From: Nitrospirales bacterium
GTDB taxonomy: Bacteria > Nitrospirota > Nitrospiria > Nitrospirales > UBA8639
Assembly: GCA_021604005.1 (NCBI GenBank)
Contig: BQIV01000023.1
Coordinates: forward strand, 1 to 64,000
Length of the DNA stretch: 64,000 bases
Reading direction: 5' to 3'
The notes under the pieces are model-generated. The model was not told where the DNA came from. It did not search any database and worked only from the letters and a program-made list of their open reading frames with translations. Shown here piece by piece: positions 8,057 to 17,114 of the stretch; position 1 is the first letter of the stretch, and each line of letters opens with the position of its first letter. Both the position numbers and the translations under genes were made by a program.

Positions 8057-9442
8057 ATGACACAGACTGCGCAAGATTGGCTCGAAGACCTAGAGGACGT
8101 TGATGATGCCACTCGCGAAGAAGCGGCAAAATCATTGGCTGAACTGGGTGACCCCACAACGCTTGAACCGCTCTTGGCAGCCATTGAAGATGACTATTGG
8201 GCGGTTCGAGTCCAGATAGGATGGGCGCTCGCAAAAATTGGTGGCAAACGAGCTATTGAAGGGCTCATTACCCTGTTTAACGATAATATGATGGAGGTCC
8301 AAAGTGAAGCGGTGCAAGCGATGGCTTCAATCGGCCAGTCAGTTTCACCTCACTTACTTACGTGCTTGAAAGATACACGGTGGAGAGTACGGGAACAGGC
8401 AGCGAAAGTGCTTGGAGAATTGAAAGATGCTCAAGCTGTCAAAGGCCTCACGCTCGCCTGTCGGGACCGTGATGGAGCCGTCAAAAGCGCGGCTGCAGAA
8501 GCGTTAGGAAAAATTGGAGACCCTCAAGGCATTCCTCCACTCATTAAACTCTTTAAAGATACATCGAAGATCGTACGAGAAACTGCAGGGACCGCATTGG
8601 TCACTATTGGCGCACCTTCTGTTGGGGCCTTAATTGAAACGCTCAAAGACCCACATTTTGTCGTTCGATGTCATGGGGTTCGCGCACTCGGCGGCATGAC
8701 AACCGACTATCAGATAGGTCGGGCTTGGGTCAAAGAGACCCGTGTCGTTGAAGCCCTAATTGAACTCCTCAAAGATCCAGATCGGGCCGTTCGAGAAGAT
8801 GCCACCATCGCATTGGGGAATATTGGTGATCCCGCTGCAGTCGATGGCTTACTTGAAGCGATGAAGGATGGATCCGTCAAACGCCATGCCATTGCATCAC
8901 TCGGCATGATTGGCGACCCGCGAGCACTCCCTGCCGTGCTTGACGCACTGAAGGGCAAAGGCATTCATCAGCAGGGTGCGCCAACTCCTGGATGTATTAT
9001 CAGCGAAGAGCAGCTCATCAAAGAAGCAGCTGCAACAGCATTAGGTCACTTTCGACACCCAAGGGTTATTCCCGAACTTATTTTGCTTCTCAAGGATATC
9101 GTGTTACGTGACTATGCTGCAGCTTCCCTCGTACTCATTGGGGATAACGCGATAGAACCTCTCGTGTCATTTTTACATGACCCCGACCTCTCAAAGGTGG
9201 GCAAGGAAAGTGAGCGAGTCTTAGCCTTTGCGTCTACTCGCATGACGGCCTCCAGTGCGCTCAAAAAAGTCATACATGAAACGCTGGACAAATTAGGGTG
9301 GGAACCTGAAGTCGAAGAACAAGAATCCCAACAACAAGACCCTGAATATACAGACACATCAAACGTGCTAGGCTTAGAAGGCCGTTTTGGGACTTCTGGA
9401 GATTTTGCGAAACCCGCTAAAGATCTCAAAATAGAACGATAA
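8057..9442 (+). CDS. HEAT-repeat protein (PBS-lyase-like repeats), 461 aa
   Basis: Built almost wholly of ~31-residue HEAT repeats from residue ~5 to 415, with units such as PLIKLFKDTSKIVRETAGTAL and VEALIELLKDPDRAVREDA. HEAT solenoids bind proteins; no catalytic motif is seen. A break in the repeat occurs at about 300-330 (GAPTPGCIISEEQ), and a charged tail follows LDKLGWEP. No signal peptide is present, so it is probably cytoplasmic. It follows the small secreted protein by 32 nt and ends at a strong terminator, closing the 6530-9442 group. Four further HEAT genes lie at 13.2-16.9 kb, with the methyltransferase and BCCT genes between. Confidence 0.88.
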   Translation: MTQTAQDWLEDLEDVDDATREEAAKSLAELGDPTTLEPLLAAIEDDYWAVRVQIGWALAKIGGKRAIEGLITLFNDNMMEVQSEAVQAMASIGQSVSPHLLTCLKDTRWRVREQAAKVLGELKDAQAVKGLTLACRDRDGAVKSAAAEALGKIGDPQGIPPLIKLFKDTSKIVRETAGTALVTIGAPSVGALIETLKDPHFVVRCHGVRALGGMTTDYQIGRAWVKETRVVEALIELLKDPDRAVREDATIALGNIGDPAAVDGLLEAMKDGSVKRHAIASLGMIGDPRALPAVLDALKGKGIHQQGAPTPGCIISEEQLIKEAAATALGHFRHPRVIPELILLLKDIVLRDYAAASLVLIGDNAIEPLVSFLHDPDLSKVGKESERVLAFASTRMTASSALKKVIHETLDKLGWEPEVEEQESQQQDPEYTDTSNVLGLEGRFGTSGDFAKPAKDLKIER

Positions 9443-9480
9443 CGTTTCTCCCAAACTTTCCTGTTTTTTCCTACCCAATA

Positions 9481-9515
9481 AAAAGGCCCATTCACAAAAG
9501 TGAATGGGCCTTTTT
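9481..9515. terminator. Bidirectional rho-independent terminator
   Basis: A perfect 11-bp stem (GGCCCATTCAC / GTGAATGGGCC, 9485-9510) with a 4-nt AAAA loop is flanked by A-tracts on the left and T-tracts on the right. It can therefore stop both the rightward HEAT gene and the leftward methyltransferase gene, which converge here. Confidence 0.95.
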
Positions 9516-9534
9516 ATTGGGCTTCTTGAAGACC

Positions 9535-11187
9535 TTACACTTTCTGAAAATGAAGAATCCCCCACGTAAGGTGACCAGCGTTTCCACCATCAATCCAATA
9601 CTGCAACCCTTCCTTCATTTTTTCGACATACCCTTCACTACAAACTTGGATGAGTGTATTACGATGTGCACTGATTTCCTTGAGAACTCGTCCATAATGA
9701 TTCGCCAATTGCTCCGAGAGGTCTAACACTTGAATTTCTTTTAGACCGAGCTCTGTTGCAAGCTTACGGTAATAGGGAATCGAACCAAGAGAGTCGAGAT
9801 GGATGCGGTCGAGAATCGGCTTCAATGACGACGATGGACAGTTTTCACTTTGCATCGGGTCGGTAAAAATAAATTGGCCACCTTTAGCTAAGACGCGGAC
9901 GACTTCTTCTATGACACGTTTTCTGTTCCCACTATGGAGAATGGCATCCTGAGACCACACGATATCCACAGATCCGTCAGGCAGTGGAATATCCTCAAAG
10001 CTCCCATCAACGACATTAATAGACAGGCTCATTCCCTGGATAGCATTGAGCTCACGATTCCGTTTATTTTGGATTTCGCTTAGGTTCAGGCACCCAACTT
10101 GACATCCAAAAGTCTTGGCTAAGAAACGTGCAGACCCGCCATATCCGGACCCAATATCAAGGACACGACTCTTTTGATCTATCCCCAGGACACAGGACGC
10201 CATTTTTTCAACAGTCCGCCGGCTGGCCTCTGAAATCGTATCGCTCTCTTTTTCATACAGTCCAACGTGAATATCTTCTCCACCCCAAATGGTGGCATAA
10301 AACCGGTCGGCATCCGAGCTATTATAATACTCTCTTGCCGTATCAACGGTTTGCGAGTAAGTCATTGCTTGGACTGGAGTATGTACCCGCTCTTCATTCC
10401 TATAACGCTTTTCAGCAACGTGGATAAAAAAGTCTGGATCTTCAACCTTATGCGTCTCTTGAAAATCCCCATACGTTTTAATTTGCTGAAACCCAACTTC
10501 ATGCATGAGGCGACGGGTATACTCTTTTCGAAGCGGATACATATTCAGGTGATACTGCGAGCCATCGGGGAATTGGTACTCAAATCGGGCAAGACCTTCG
10601 TCAACGTATTCAGGCTTGGCACTCACATTGTCGCCGCAATAATAATAGACGTGCTTGGATGTAAAACCGTTATCCAAAATACCGTCGTAGTTGCGCTGAT
10701 CAAGAATCAGAACGCCGTCATGCGTGAGCGCCGTATAAAACTCGGCTAAGGCCTTACGCCGATCCTGCTCGGAAAAGAGATGTGTGAGAGAGTTACCTAA
10801 ACAAATCACCGCATCAAACTTATTGTGTATATCCCGGCTAAGCCACCGCCAGTCCGCATGGACGGTCCTCATGATAAACCCGGCCTTGTTCGCATTTTCA
10901 AAGGCTTGTGCCAGCATCTCCGGACTCCCGTCGGCACTGGTTACATCAAACCCTGCTCGCAGAAGTCGTATAGAATGGAATCCTGTTCCAGTCGCAACAT
11001 CCAAAACACGTTTGACCCCTCGCTCCTGGAGAATTCGTATAAAAAAATCACCTTCACTTGACGCGCGAGCATCCCAATCAATCAGAGCATCCCACTTCTG
11101 GACAAAACCTTGCACATACTCCTTTTTATACTGATCGGTTTTCCGCTGAGCGATTGGGTTGTCGCCGTATTGTTGTTCTTTGGCCAT
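9535..11187 (-). CDS. Fused glycine/sarcosine and sarcosine/dimethylglycine N-methyltransferase
   Basis: Makes glycine betaine from glycine by three SAM-dependent methylations. Two class I methyltransferase domains lie in one 550-residue chain. The first (residues ~1-260) has VLDVATGTGFHSIRLL and resembles glycine-sarcosine methyltransferase (GSMT). The second (~280-550) has REYYNSSDADRFYATIWGG and VLDIGSGYGGSARFLA and resembles sarcosine-dimethylglycine methyltransferase (SDMT). The two are separate genes in many halotolerant bacteria and are fused in some actinobacteria (established, from memory). The divergent BCCT carrier 0.4 kb away would import the same solute. Osmotic induction is likely, but no site is identified. 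Confidence 0.9.
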   Translation of the reverse strand: MAKEQQYGDNPIAQRKTDQYKKEYVQGFVQKWDALIDWDARASSEGDFFIRILQERGVKRVLDVATGTGFHSIRLLRAGFDVTSADGSPEMLAQAFENANKAGFIMRTVHADWRWLSRDIHNKFDAVICLGNSLTHLFSEQDRRKALAEFYTALTHDGVLILDQRNYDGILDNGFTSKHVYYYCGDNVSAKPEYVDEGLARFEYQFPDGSQYHLNMYPLRKEYTRRLMHEVGFQQIKTYGDFQETHKVEDPDFFIHVAEKRYRNEERVHTPVQAMTYSQTVDTAREYYNSSDADRFYATIWGGEDIHVGLYEKESDTISEASRRTVEKMASCVLGIDQKSRVLDIGSGYGGSARFLAKTFGCQVGCLNLSEIQNKRNRELNAIQGMSLSINVVDGSFEDIPLPDGSVDIVWSQDAILHSGNRKRVIEEVVRVLAKGGQFIFTDPMQSENCPSSSLKPILDRIHLDSLGSIPYYRKLATELGLKEIQVLDLSEQLANHYGRVLKEISAHRNTLIQVCSEGYVEKMKEGLQYWIDGGNAGHLTWGILHFQKV

Positions 11188-11584
11188 AGGTTGCTCCCGC
11201 TAGCTTTTGCCCAACTGAATTAGGCAGAGTAAAAGGAAAAAGGCAAAATAGCAAAGGACCCATGCGCCCCTACGAGCTGCAGGAAGCCCTCAAAATCTCG
11301 CGACAGTCTAACGAGTTCTAAGACCTCCTGCAACCCCTTCCGGTCTTTATCGACCATTATTTCTGGCATAAATAAATTTAAAAATACAATAAAAACATAT
11401 GCTTGCGTACTCAATTCCGAGAAAGACCCGATGGATGTCGTCCATGAAGACTCTAGGGAACCTCTAGGCTGAACGTCAGTAAAGCCAGTGCTGACAGCGT
11501 TGTTTCCTGGTCCCCGTTATTAGCATGTCTTATACTTTTGTCTTGTTCACGGTAATAATTTGTGCTATCCCCAAGACAATCTGC
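11188..11584. other. Divergent intergenic region between betaine synthesis and BCCT genes
   Basis: Should contain both promoters. No clear -35/-10 pair or operator is seen. A 64-codon leftward frame at 11220-11414 has no family signature and no good ribosome-binding site, so it is not called. Confidence 0.4.
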
Positions 11585-13078
11585 ATGAACATTCAATCAA
11601 CGACCCCTGTCTTCAAAATTTCCCTATTCCTTGCGCTCTCCTTCCTTGGGTGGGGAACTTTTGCACCAAACCATCTCGCCGAAGTGACTGGGGCAGCTCA
11701 AAAATCTCTCTTAGATTCCTTCGGATGGTTTTATGTCCTTGCAGCCTCAACCTTCCTACTCGCGGCTTTGTCTCTCATTTTCTCTCGCTATGGGAATATC
11801 CCTCTGGGCCCTGATGGAGCTAAACCCGAATTTCCCCTGCTTACGTGGTTTGCGATGCTCTTCTGCGCCGGAATGGGTATTGGCCTAGTCTTCTGGGGAG
11901 TGGCCGAACCCAACTCCCACCTCCATGTACCTCCAACAGGACAACCGAATACACCTGAAGCGGCGCGAATGGCCATACGCTATAGCTTCTTTCATTGGGG
12001 CCTTCACCCCTGGGGTATTTACACCATGGTGGCCTTAGTCTTGGCATATTTTCAATTCCGGAAAGGCGTTCCCGGACTCATCAGCCTCAGCTGCAAACCC
12101 ATTATTGGCAAACATGCCAATGGAGTCTTAGGGAGTACCATAGACACCATCGCCGTGTTTGCCACAGTTTTCGGAGTGGCAACATCGTTAGGGTTTGGGG
12201 CGGTACAAATCAGCGGGGGACTTTCCTACCTATTTGGGATACCAAATACATTGGGGACTCAACTGACATTAATTGGCATTGTGACAGTCCTGTATATGCT
12301 TTCGGCTCAGACGGGCTTGCAGCGTGGCATTAGATACTTAAGCAACTTGAACATGATCCTGGCTTCGACGCTTCTGTGTTTCCTCCTTTTTTTAGGACCA
12401 ACAAAGTTTATTATGGAGATCTTCTCCTCTGGGCTCGGAAACTATTTGCAAAACCTCCCCACGATGAGTCTCAACTTAGCCCCGTTGACTGATTCGACTT
12501 GGATTCACGACTGGACACTGTTTTATTGGGCCTGGTGGATTGCCTGGGCGCCGTTTGTAGGAACGTTTATCGCCCGTATCTCCAAAGGACGCACCGTTCG
12601 TGAGTTTGTCCTCGGGACTCTTCTGGTGCCTACACTATTTTGTGCCTTCTGGTTTTCAGTCTTTGGCGGCACGACTATCTCACTTGAATTGTTCAATCAC
12701 GTGCCGATAGGCGAAACCATCGACAAAAACGGTATTGAAGTCGCCTTATTCACGGTTTTAGAACAATTCCCATTGGGAACATTCATGTCGATGATTGCCA
12801 TTTTTCTAATTGGCACATTTTTTATCACCTCTGCGGATTCAGCCACGTTTGTTCTCGGCACTTTGACGACACATGGTAGCTTAAATCCTCCCAACCATAT
12901 TAAGTTCACATGGGGAATCATCCAGTCGGTTTCCGCTGCCGTCCTTCTGTGGTCCGGAGGACTCGAAGCGCTTCAAACAGGGTCCATTATTGCAGCCTTT
13001 CCGTTCGCATTCATCATTATTCTGATGATTCTCTCCCTCTTAAAATCATTCAAACGCGAAGTCCAACCACACCCCTAA
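11585..13078 (+). CDS. BCCT-family betaine/choline/carnitine transporter
   Basis: Secondary uptake system for quaternary-ammonium osmolytes such as glycine betaine. The 497-residue form starts at the ATG at 11585 (MNIQSTTPVFK); an in-frame ATG at 11525 would add 20 hydrophobic residues. There are about twelve membrane helices, with the family signatures GMGIGLVFWGVAEP in helix 3-4 and WTLFYWAWWIAWAPFVGTFIARIS in helix 8, whose Trp-rich segment is part of the betaine-binding site. The short C-terminal tail (RSFKREVQPHP-like) lacks the long regulatory extension of BetP. Its position opposite the GSMT-SDMT fusion supports betaine as substrate; the coupling ion is not determined. Confidence 0.92.
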   Translation: MNIQSTTPVFKISLFLALSFLGWGTFAPNHLAEVTGAAQKSLLDSFGWFYVLAASTFLLAALSLIFSRYGNIPLGPDGAKPEFPLLTWFAMLFCAGMGIGLVFWGVAEPNSHLHVPPTGQPNTPEAARMAIRYSFFHWGLHPWGIYTMVALVLAYFQFRKGVPGLISLSCKPIIGKHANGVLGSTIDTIAVFATVFGVATSLGFGAVQISGGLSYLFGIPNTLGTQLTLIGIVTVLYMLSAQTGLQRGIRYLSNLNMILASTLLCFLLFLGPTKFIMEIFSSGLGNYLQNLPTMSLNLAPLTDSTWIHDWTLFYWAWWIAWAPFVGTFIARISKGRTVREFVLGTLLVPTLFCAFWFSVFGGTTISLELFNHVPIGETIDKNGIEVALFTVLEQFPLGTFMSMIAIFLIGTFFITSADSATFVLGTLTTHGSLNPPNHIKFTWGIIQSVSAAVLLWSGGLEALQTGSIIAAFPFAFIIILMILSLLKSFKREVQPHP

Positions 13079-13228
13079 CCCCCGCATCACGCTAAAGCCA
13101 TCGCATCAGTTGACCCCCCAAAAAACGCTATGCTAACGTGAGTTGGCTCATCACGGAATTTCCACGATTTATCAAAGACCTGGGGCAGGTTCTGATTTTG
13201 CCAGAATATTACCTAGGAATATTTTATT

Positions 13229-14320
13229 ATGGCAGACAGTGTAGCCGAACATATTGCGGCTCTCAACGACAGCGATTGGGGAGTCCGTGAAGACGCGGCC
13301 TCCGCACTGGGAACCTTTCAAGACCCTCGAAGCGTCCAACCACTTATTCGAGCACTTAAAGACTCCGACCGGGCAGTTCGCATGGCAGCTACGGCCTCGC
13401 TCACGGCGATCGGAGAACCTGCCGTCTTGCCCCTCGGTCACTCGCTTCAAGATCTCGACCTCAATGTTCAGGAAATAGCTGCCTCGATTCTTGTCACAAT
13501 TGGCGATACCCGCGTCGTCGACCCTCTGATTGCCGCACTGTTGAACCCGAATTGGATTGTGCGTAGCCATGCCGCCAAGGCACTCGGAAAGATTGGCGAT
13601 CCACGAGCCATCGAGACACTCATCTTATTACTCCAAGACAAGGTTCCCGCTGTACGAGATGACGCAGGAGCAGCCATTGCCGCTTTGGGTGAGGCGTCCA
13701 TCCCTCCCCTGCTACTGCTGTTACAAGATTCAGACTGGAAAGTGCGTCTCCACGCAGTCGAAGCCTTAGCCTTATTGAAACATCAAGCAGCCGTCGAACC
13801 TCTGCTTACGCTTATGACGAACGATCCTGACACAGCCGTCAAGCAGGACGCGATTCGTGCGCTGGGAGAAATAGGTGACCGGAGAGCGGTCAATGCCCTC
13901 TTATCGATTCTTGACCATCCCACGTTAAAAACTCCGGCGATTACGGCGCTCGGTAAGATCGGTGACGCAGAAGCACTCCCCACATTGACGAAGATTATTA
14001 ACGGCTTAGTGACAAAATCCTATGAAGGACGCATGGCGGCGTGCGAAGATAACTTGTATCAGGAAGACCTGCCTCCGGTTGAAGCTGCCGTCAAAGCTTT
14101 AGCGCAAATCGGTGACGCAGGTGCCATTCCAACACTGCAACAGGCATTGAAAAGCACACTCATTCGCGTTGAAGCCGCTGACGCGTTGACCCACTTTGGC
14201 AAACAAGCCGTATCGCCACTTGTGGCTATGTACAAAACTGAAACGGATGACAATATACGGTTCCACGTCAAAGAGACGCTTACGCGCTTAGGCTGGAGAC
14301 CCGGACAAATTCGGCTATAA
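13229..14320 (+). CDS. HEAT-repeat protein, 363 aa
   Basis: About eleven HEAT repeats from residue 3 onward (for example HIAALNDSDWGVREDAASAL and VQPLIRALKDSDRAVRMAA). Near residues 250-285 the pattern is interrupted by a non-repeat insert, YEGRMAACEDNLYQEDL, at the same relative place as the insert of the 8057-9442 protein. The chain ends LTRLGWRPGQIRL, a C-terminal motif shared with three other HEAT genes here. No signal peptide is seen. It is the first of four consecutive rightward HEAT genes, with a 32-nt gap to the next. Probably a protein-binding scaffold; the partner is unknown. Confidence 0.88.
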   Translation: MADSVAEHIAALNDSDWGVREDAASALGTFQDPRSVQPLIRALKDSDRAVRMAATASLTAIGEPAVLPLGHSLQDLDLNVQEIAASILVTIGDTRVVDPLIAALLNPNWIVRSHAAKALGKIGDPRAIETLILLLQDKVPAVRDDAGAAIAALGEASIPPLLLLLQDSDWKVRLHAVEALALLKHQAAVEPLLTLMTNDPDTAVKQDAIRALGEIGDRRAVNALLSILDHPTLKTPAITALGKIGDAEALPTLTKIINGLVTKSYEGRMAACEDNLYQEDLPPVEAAVKALAQIGDAGAIPTLQQALKSTLIRVEAADALTHFGKQAVSPLVAMYKTETDDNIRFHVKETLTRLGWRPGQIRL

Positions 14321-14352
14321 CCAACATTTTCGACACACCTGCGATTGTCAGC

Positions 14353-15438
14353 ATGCCAAAAGAAACATTAGAAACACTCATCTCCGAACTCAATCACGAA
14401 GAAGACTGGCGACGCATGCGCTCAACCGTGGCCTGTCTCAAGGGTGGCCCCCCGGCTGTTGCCGGCTTGATCGAGGCCATGGCACAGGGCACGCCTGAAT
14501 ACAAAGTTGAAGCGGTCAGGATGCTCGCACGCATTCGGGATCCCCATGCCGGTATTCCCATTGTCAAAATGATCGCAGATGAGAATGAGGCCGTGAGCAA
14601 GGCCGCCCTGGCCTCGCTGGAACAGATGGCGGGAATTTTGGATAAACCCACCGCCGCGGAACTGGTGAAACTGCTCAAAGATGAGCAACACAAAGAATCG
14701 GTGACTGCGTTGCTTGGCTCTATTCCCACATCCATTGGGCCATTAACGGAAATGCTCCGTGACCCTGAGGAATCCGCACGAGTTACCGCAGCCACGATTC
14801 TTGACCATCTTCTGGATCCACGCTCAGCGGATGCGTTGGTCGATGCGATGGGCGATCCTGCGATTAGCCATATTACAATGGAGACGCTTCGAAAACTCAG
14901 CGCGATTCGAGATCGCATTAATGAAGTGATGAATGAACTCGCCAATGTTGAAGAATCCGAACTTCGAGAAGGCGCAAGGCAAGAAGCCGTCATTAAGCTC
15001 CATCCCATTGGCCGTCCCGCAGTGGAAATCCTGATTGAATATCTTGAAGACGACGACTGGGTTGTCCGAGAAGCGGCAGCTGATGTCTTGGGGAAAATTT
15101 CAGATGTTCGCGCCGTCGAACCGTTAATGGAACGACTACGCGTCGATGGTGACACAGGCGTGAAAGAGCTGGCCACAAAATCGTTAGGACTTCTGGGCGA
15201 CGCGCGTCCCGTCGACTTGCTTGTCGAAATCATTCCCATTCGCCCTCTGCGTGTGTTAGCTGTTGAGGCATTGGAAAAGATTAAAGATGTCGAAGTGCTG
15301 CGGCCACATGTAGAACTTTTTAAAAAACTGAAGACCGATCGAGACGGATTGATCTCATATAATTCCGGAATCATTCTTGACAAATTGGCCGCGCTTGACG
15401 CTCAATTGGATGAGCAGGCTTGGGCAGGAAAGGAATAA
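14353..15438 (+). CDS. HEAT-repeat protein, 361 aa
   Basis: Second gene of the HEAT run. Repeats are clear but more diverged in the first half (WRRMRSTVACLKGGPPAVAG, MLARIRDPHAGIPIVKMI) and canonical around residues 220-290 (VEILIEYLEDDDWVVREAAA). Two breaks, near residues 120 and 190-215, look like non-repeat helices. Unlike the other four proteins it lacks the terminal LGWxP motif and ends in a charged QLDEQAWAGKE tail. The next gene's ATG lies 5 nt after this stop, so the two are probably translationally coupled. Confidence 0.85.
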   Translation: MPKETLETLISELNHEEDWRRMRSTVACLKGGPPAVAGLIEAMAQGTPEYKVEAVRMLARIRDPHAGIPIVKMIADENEAVSKAALASLEQMAGILDKPTAAELVKLLKDEQHKESVTALLGSIPTSIGPLTEMLRDPEESARVTAATILDHLLDPRSADALVDAMGDPAISHITMETLRKLSAIRDRINEVMNELANVEESELREGARQEAVIKLHPIGRPAVEILIEYLEDDDWVVREAAADVLGKISDVRAVEPLMERLRVDGDTGVKELATKSLGLLGDARPVDLLVEIIPIRPLRVLAVEALEKIKDVEVLRPHVELFKKLKTDRDGLISYNSGIILDKLAALDAQLDEQAWAGKE

Positions 15439-15443
15439 AAACG

Positions 15444-16214
15444 ATGGAGGAATCCAATCGCGTTGAACAACTACTCGCATCTCTTCGGGATGATAACGAA
15501 GCCCTCCGGAATCATGCGGCCACAAATCTGAGTCAAATCGGAGAAGTGGCTGTTCCTAAGTTAATCAATCTCTTCCTGGAAGATGATTTAGTCGTTCGAG
15601 AAGCGGCAGCCAGCGCCGTCGCACAGATAGGGGAACCGGCGATCGAACCATTAATCGAAGCGCTTGCCGAAGATGAAGAATGGATGGTCAGAGAGCAAGC
15701 CGCCTCGGCTCTGGGAAAAATCAAATCACCTCGTGGAGTTGCCCCCCTCATGAAGGCTCTCCAAGGGGATAAAGATGGTGCCGTCCGTAACGCAGCCGTC
15801 TGGGCATTAGAGCGAATTGGCGATCCCGAAGCCGTCCCGGCACTCGTTGAAGCGTTGACGGATGCCACGCTACGCGAAGATGCTGCCCGTGTTTTGAAAA
15901 AAATTGGAGATTCTCGAGCAACAGACGCTCTGATTCAAGAACTGCAAGGACCGAATTGGATCGTCCGCCGGCATGCCGCAGAAGCCCTAGGGAAAATTGG
16001 CGATCCACGTGGCGTCGACCCATTAGTGCAATCCTTAGCCGATGAGGATTGGTTAGTTCGACGAAACGCTGTAGAATCTCTCGCACGATTAGGTGACAAG
16101 CGGGTCGTGACGTCGCTCGTGCCCATGCTGGAAGACGAAAACGAAATGGTTCGAGACACAGTCGAAGGAGCCCTCAGTAGTTTTGGGTGGACTCCGGATT
16201 CCGCAAAATCATAA
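15444..16214 (+). CDS. HEAT-repeat protein, 256 aa
   Basis: The ATG at 15444 is chosen over an in-frame TTG at 15420: it follows a GGAAAGGA ribosome-binding site and removes the overlap with the upstream gene. The protein is eight nearly regular 31-residue HEAT units (for example VPKLINLFLEDDLVVREAAA, VDPLVQSLADEDWLVRRNAV) with an Asp/Glu-rich concave-face pattern and ends LSSFGWTPDSAKS. It is the most regular solenoid of the set. It lacks a signal peptide and any catalytic motif. Confidence 0.87.
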   Translation: MEESNRVEQLLASLRDDNEALRNHAATNLSQIGEVAVPKLINLFLEDDLVVREAAASAVAQIGEPAIEPLIEALAEDEEWMVREQAASALGKIKSPRGVAPLMKALQGDKDGAVRNAAVWALERIGDPEAVPALVEALTDATLREDAARVLKKIGDSRATDALIQELQGPNWIVRRHAAEALGKIGDPRGVDPLVQSLADEDWLVRRNAVESLARLGDKRVVTSLVPMLEDENEMVRDTVEGALSSFGWTPDSAKS

Positions 16215-16261
16215 ACTTTGAATAGACTTCATCTCTGTATAAGAGGGTGAAAGGAGCAATA

Positions 16262-16933
16262 ATGGCAGATGAATCTCCAGTACAACTTGTCCAAATCGGT
16301 CCAAAGAGCGGGACCAAGAAGGACGGGTTTAATCTCGTCACTGAGAATGTCACGGCAATCAATGTCGAAGCGAAACAGATCGAAGTTGAACTCTTGGCGT
16401 ATGATGGCAAGACGGTCTTACTAGACGTCTCGGATGATGCGCTAGAGGACCTCGAGAAAATTCATGTTGGGGATGGCGCAACGCTTCGAGTCATAGAAGA
16501 AGACGGGAAACGACTCGTTAAACAATTCAGGATTCGCGCCAAAGATCCCAATGTACAAAAAGTTGAAGCCGCGTTATTGGACCTTTCCGACACACATTGG
16601 CTCAATAGAAAATACGCAGCAGAAATTCTTGGAGAGCTGAAGGCCGAAGAATCGGTGCAACCACTCGTTGAAGCGCTGAATGATGAAGTCGGGGACGTTC
16701 GGCACCGCGCCTATGAAGCCCTCATTAAAATCGGCGCGCCTTCTGTGACACATGTCATTCCTCTCCTGGTTTCGGAAGAGGATGACATGCGGCAATCTGC
16801 AACAGAGATCTTGCGGAAGATTGGAAAACCGGCGGTGGCTCCGTTGGCTGATGCGTTGGGTGACGCAGACCCGAAACTCACCAAACGCATCATGAAAGTA
16901 TTGGATCGCATGGGCTACAAACCCAAAGCTTAA
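16262..16933 (+). CDS. Beta-rich N-terminal domain fused to HEAT repeats, 223 aa
   Basis: Start ATG at 16262, preceded by GAAAGGAG at the right spacing; an in-frame GTG at 16247 is inside that site. Residues 1-95 are not HEAT repeats but a run of short strands (GFNLVTENVTAINVEAKQ, KTVLLDVSDDA, GDGATLRVIEEDGKRLVK) that suggests a small beta-barrel. Residues ~100-220 hold about four HEAT repeats, ending LDRMGYKPKA, a variant of the LGWxP end motif. It is the last gene of the HEAT run, and a palindromic repeat follows. The function is unknown. Confidence 0.82.
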   Translation: MADESPVQLVQIGPKSGTKKDGFNLVTENVTAINVEAKQIEVELLAYDGKTVLLDVSDDALEDLEKIHVGDGATLRVIEEDGKRLVKQFRIRAKDPNVQKVEAALLDLSDTHWLNRKYAAEILGELKAEESVQPLVEALNDEVGDVRHRAYEALIKIGAPSVTHVIPLLVSEEDDMRQSATEILRKIGKPAVAPLADALGDADPKLTKRIMKVLDRMGYKPKA

Positions 16934-16934
16934 T

Positions 16935-17104
16935 TCGTGAAACGTCGTTCGTAGAAGAAAAAACGTATTTCGTCGTTCGTGAAGCGTATTTCGTAGGAAG
17001 GGTTTTCTGGCTTTTCTTTCACGCTTCACACACGACACTTCACGCTCTTTCTCCAAATTTCACGAGCGACCGGCGGGCACAACAACGCTGTTGGTGACGT
17101 TGTT
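16935..17104. repeat. Imperfect palindromic intergenic repeat
   Basis: Between the convergent HEAT and ugd genes lie repeated TTCGTGAA/CGTATTTCGT words. The arms GTCGTTCGTGAAGCGT (16972-16987) and ACGCTTCACACACGAC (17021-17036) are 14/16 complementary with a 33-nt spacer. A second, smaller hairpin (AACAACG / CGTTGTT, 17081-17104) sits beside the ugd stop. These could act as a weak two-way terminator or be a dispersed REP-like element; no other copy was found in this window. Confidence 0.6.
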
Positions 17105-17114
17105 CAACATTGGA

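Noticed and set aside
11220-11414. 64-codon leftward frame between the methyltransferase and BCCT genes
   Set aside because: No recognisable motif, no good ribosome-binding site and in a region expected to hold promoters.
13104-13140. Possible sigma70 promoter (TTGACC ... TATGCT) before the HEAT run
   Set aside because: The spacing between the hexamers is about 13 nt, too short for a normal promoter.
14394-15383. 329-codon leftward frame opposite a HEAT gene
   Set aside because: Antisense shadow of the HEAT gene; Ser/Arg-rich composition without domains.
16972-17036. Possible CRISPR-like repeated words after the HEAT cluster
   Set aside because: Only an inverted pair and short irregular words; no regular spacers and no cas gene.
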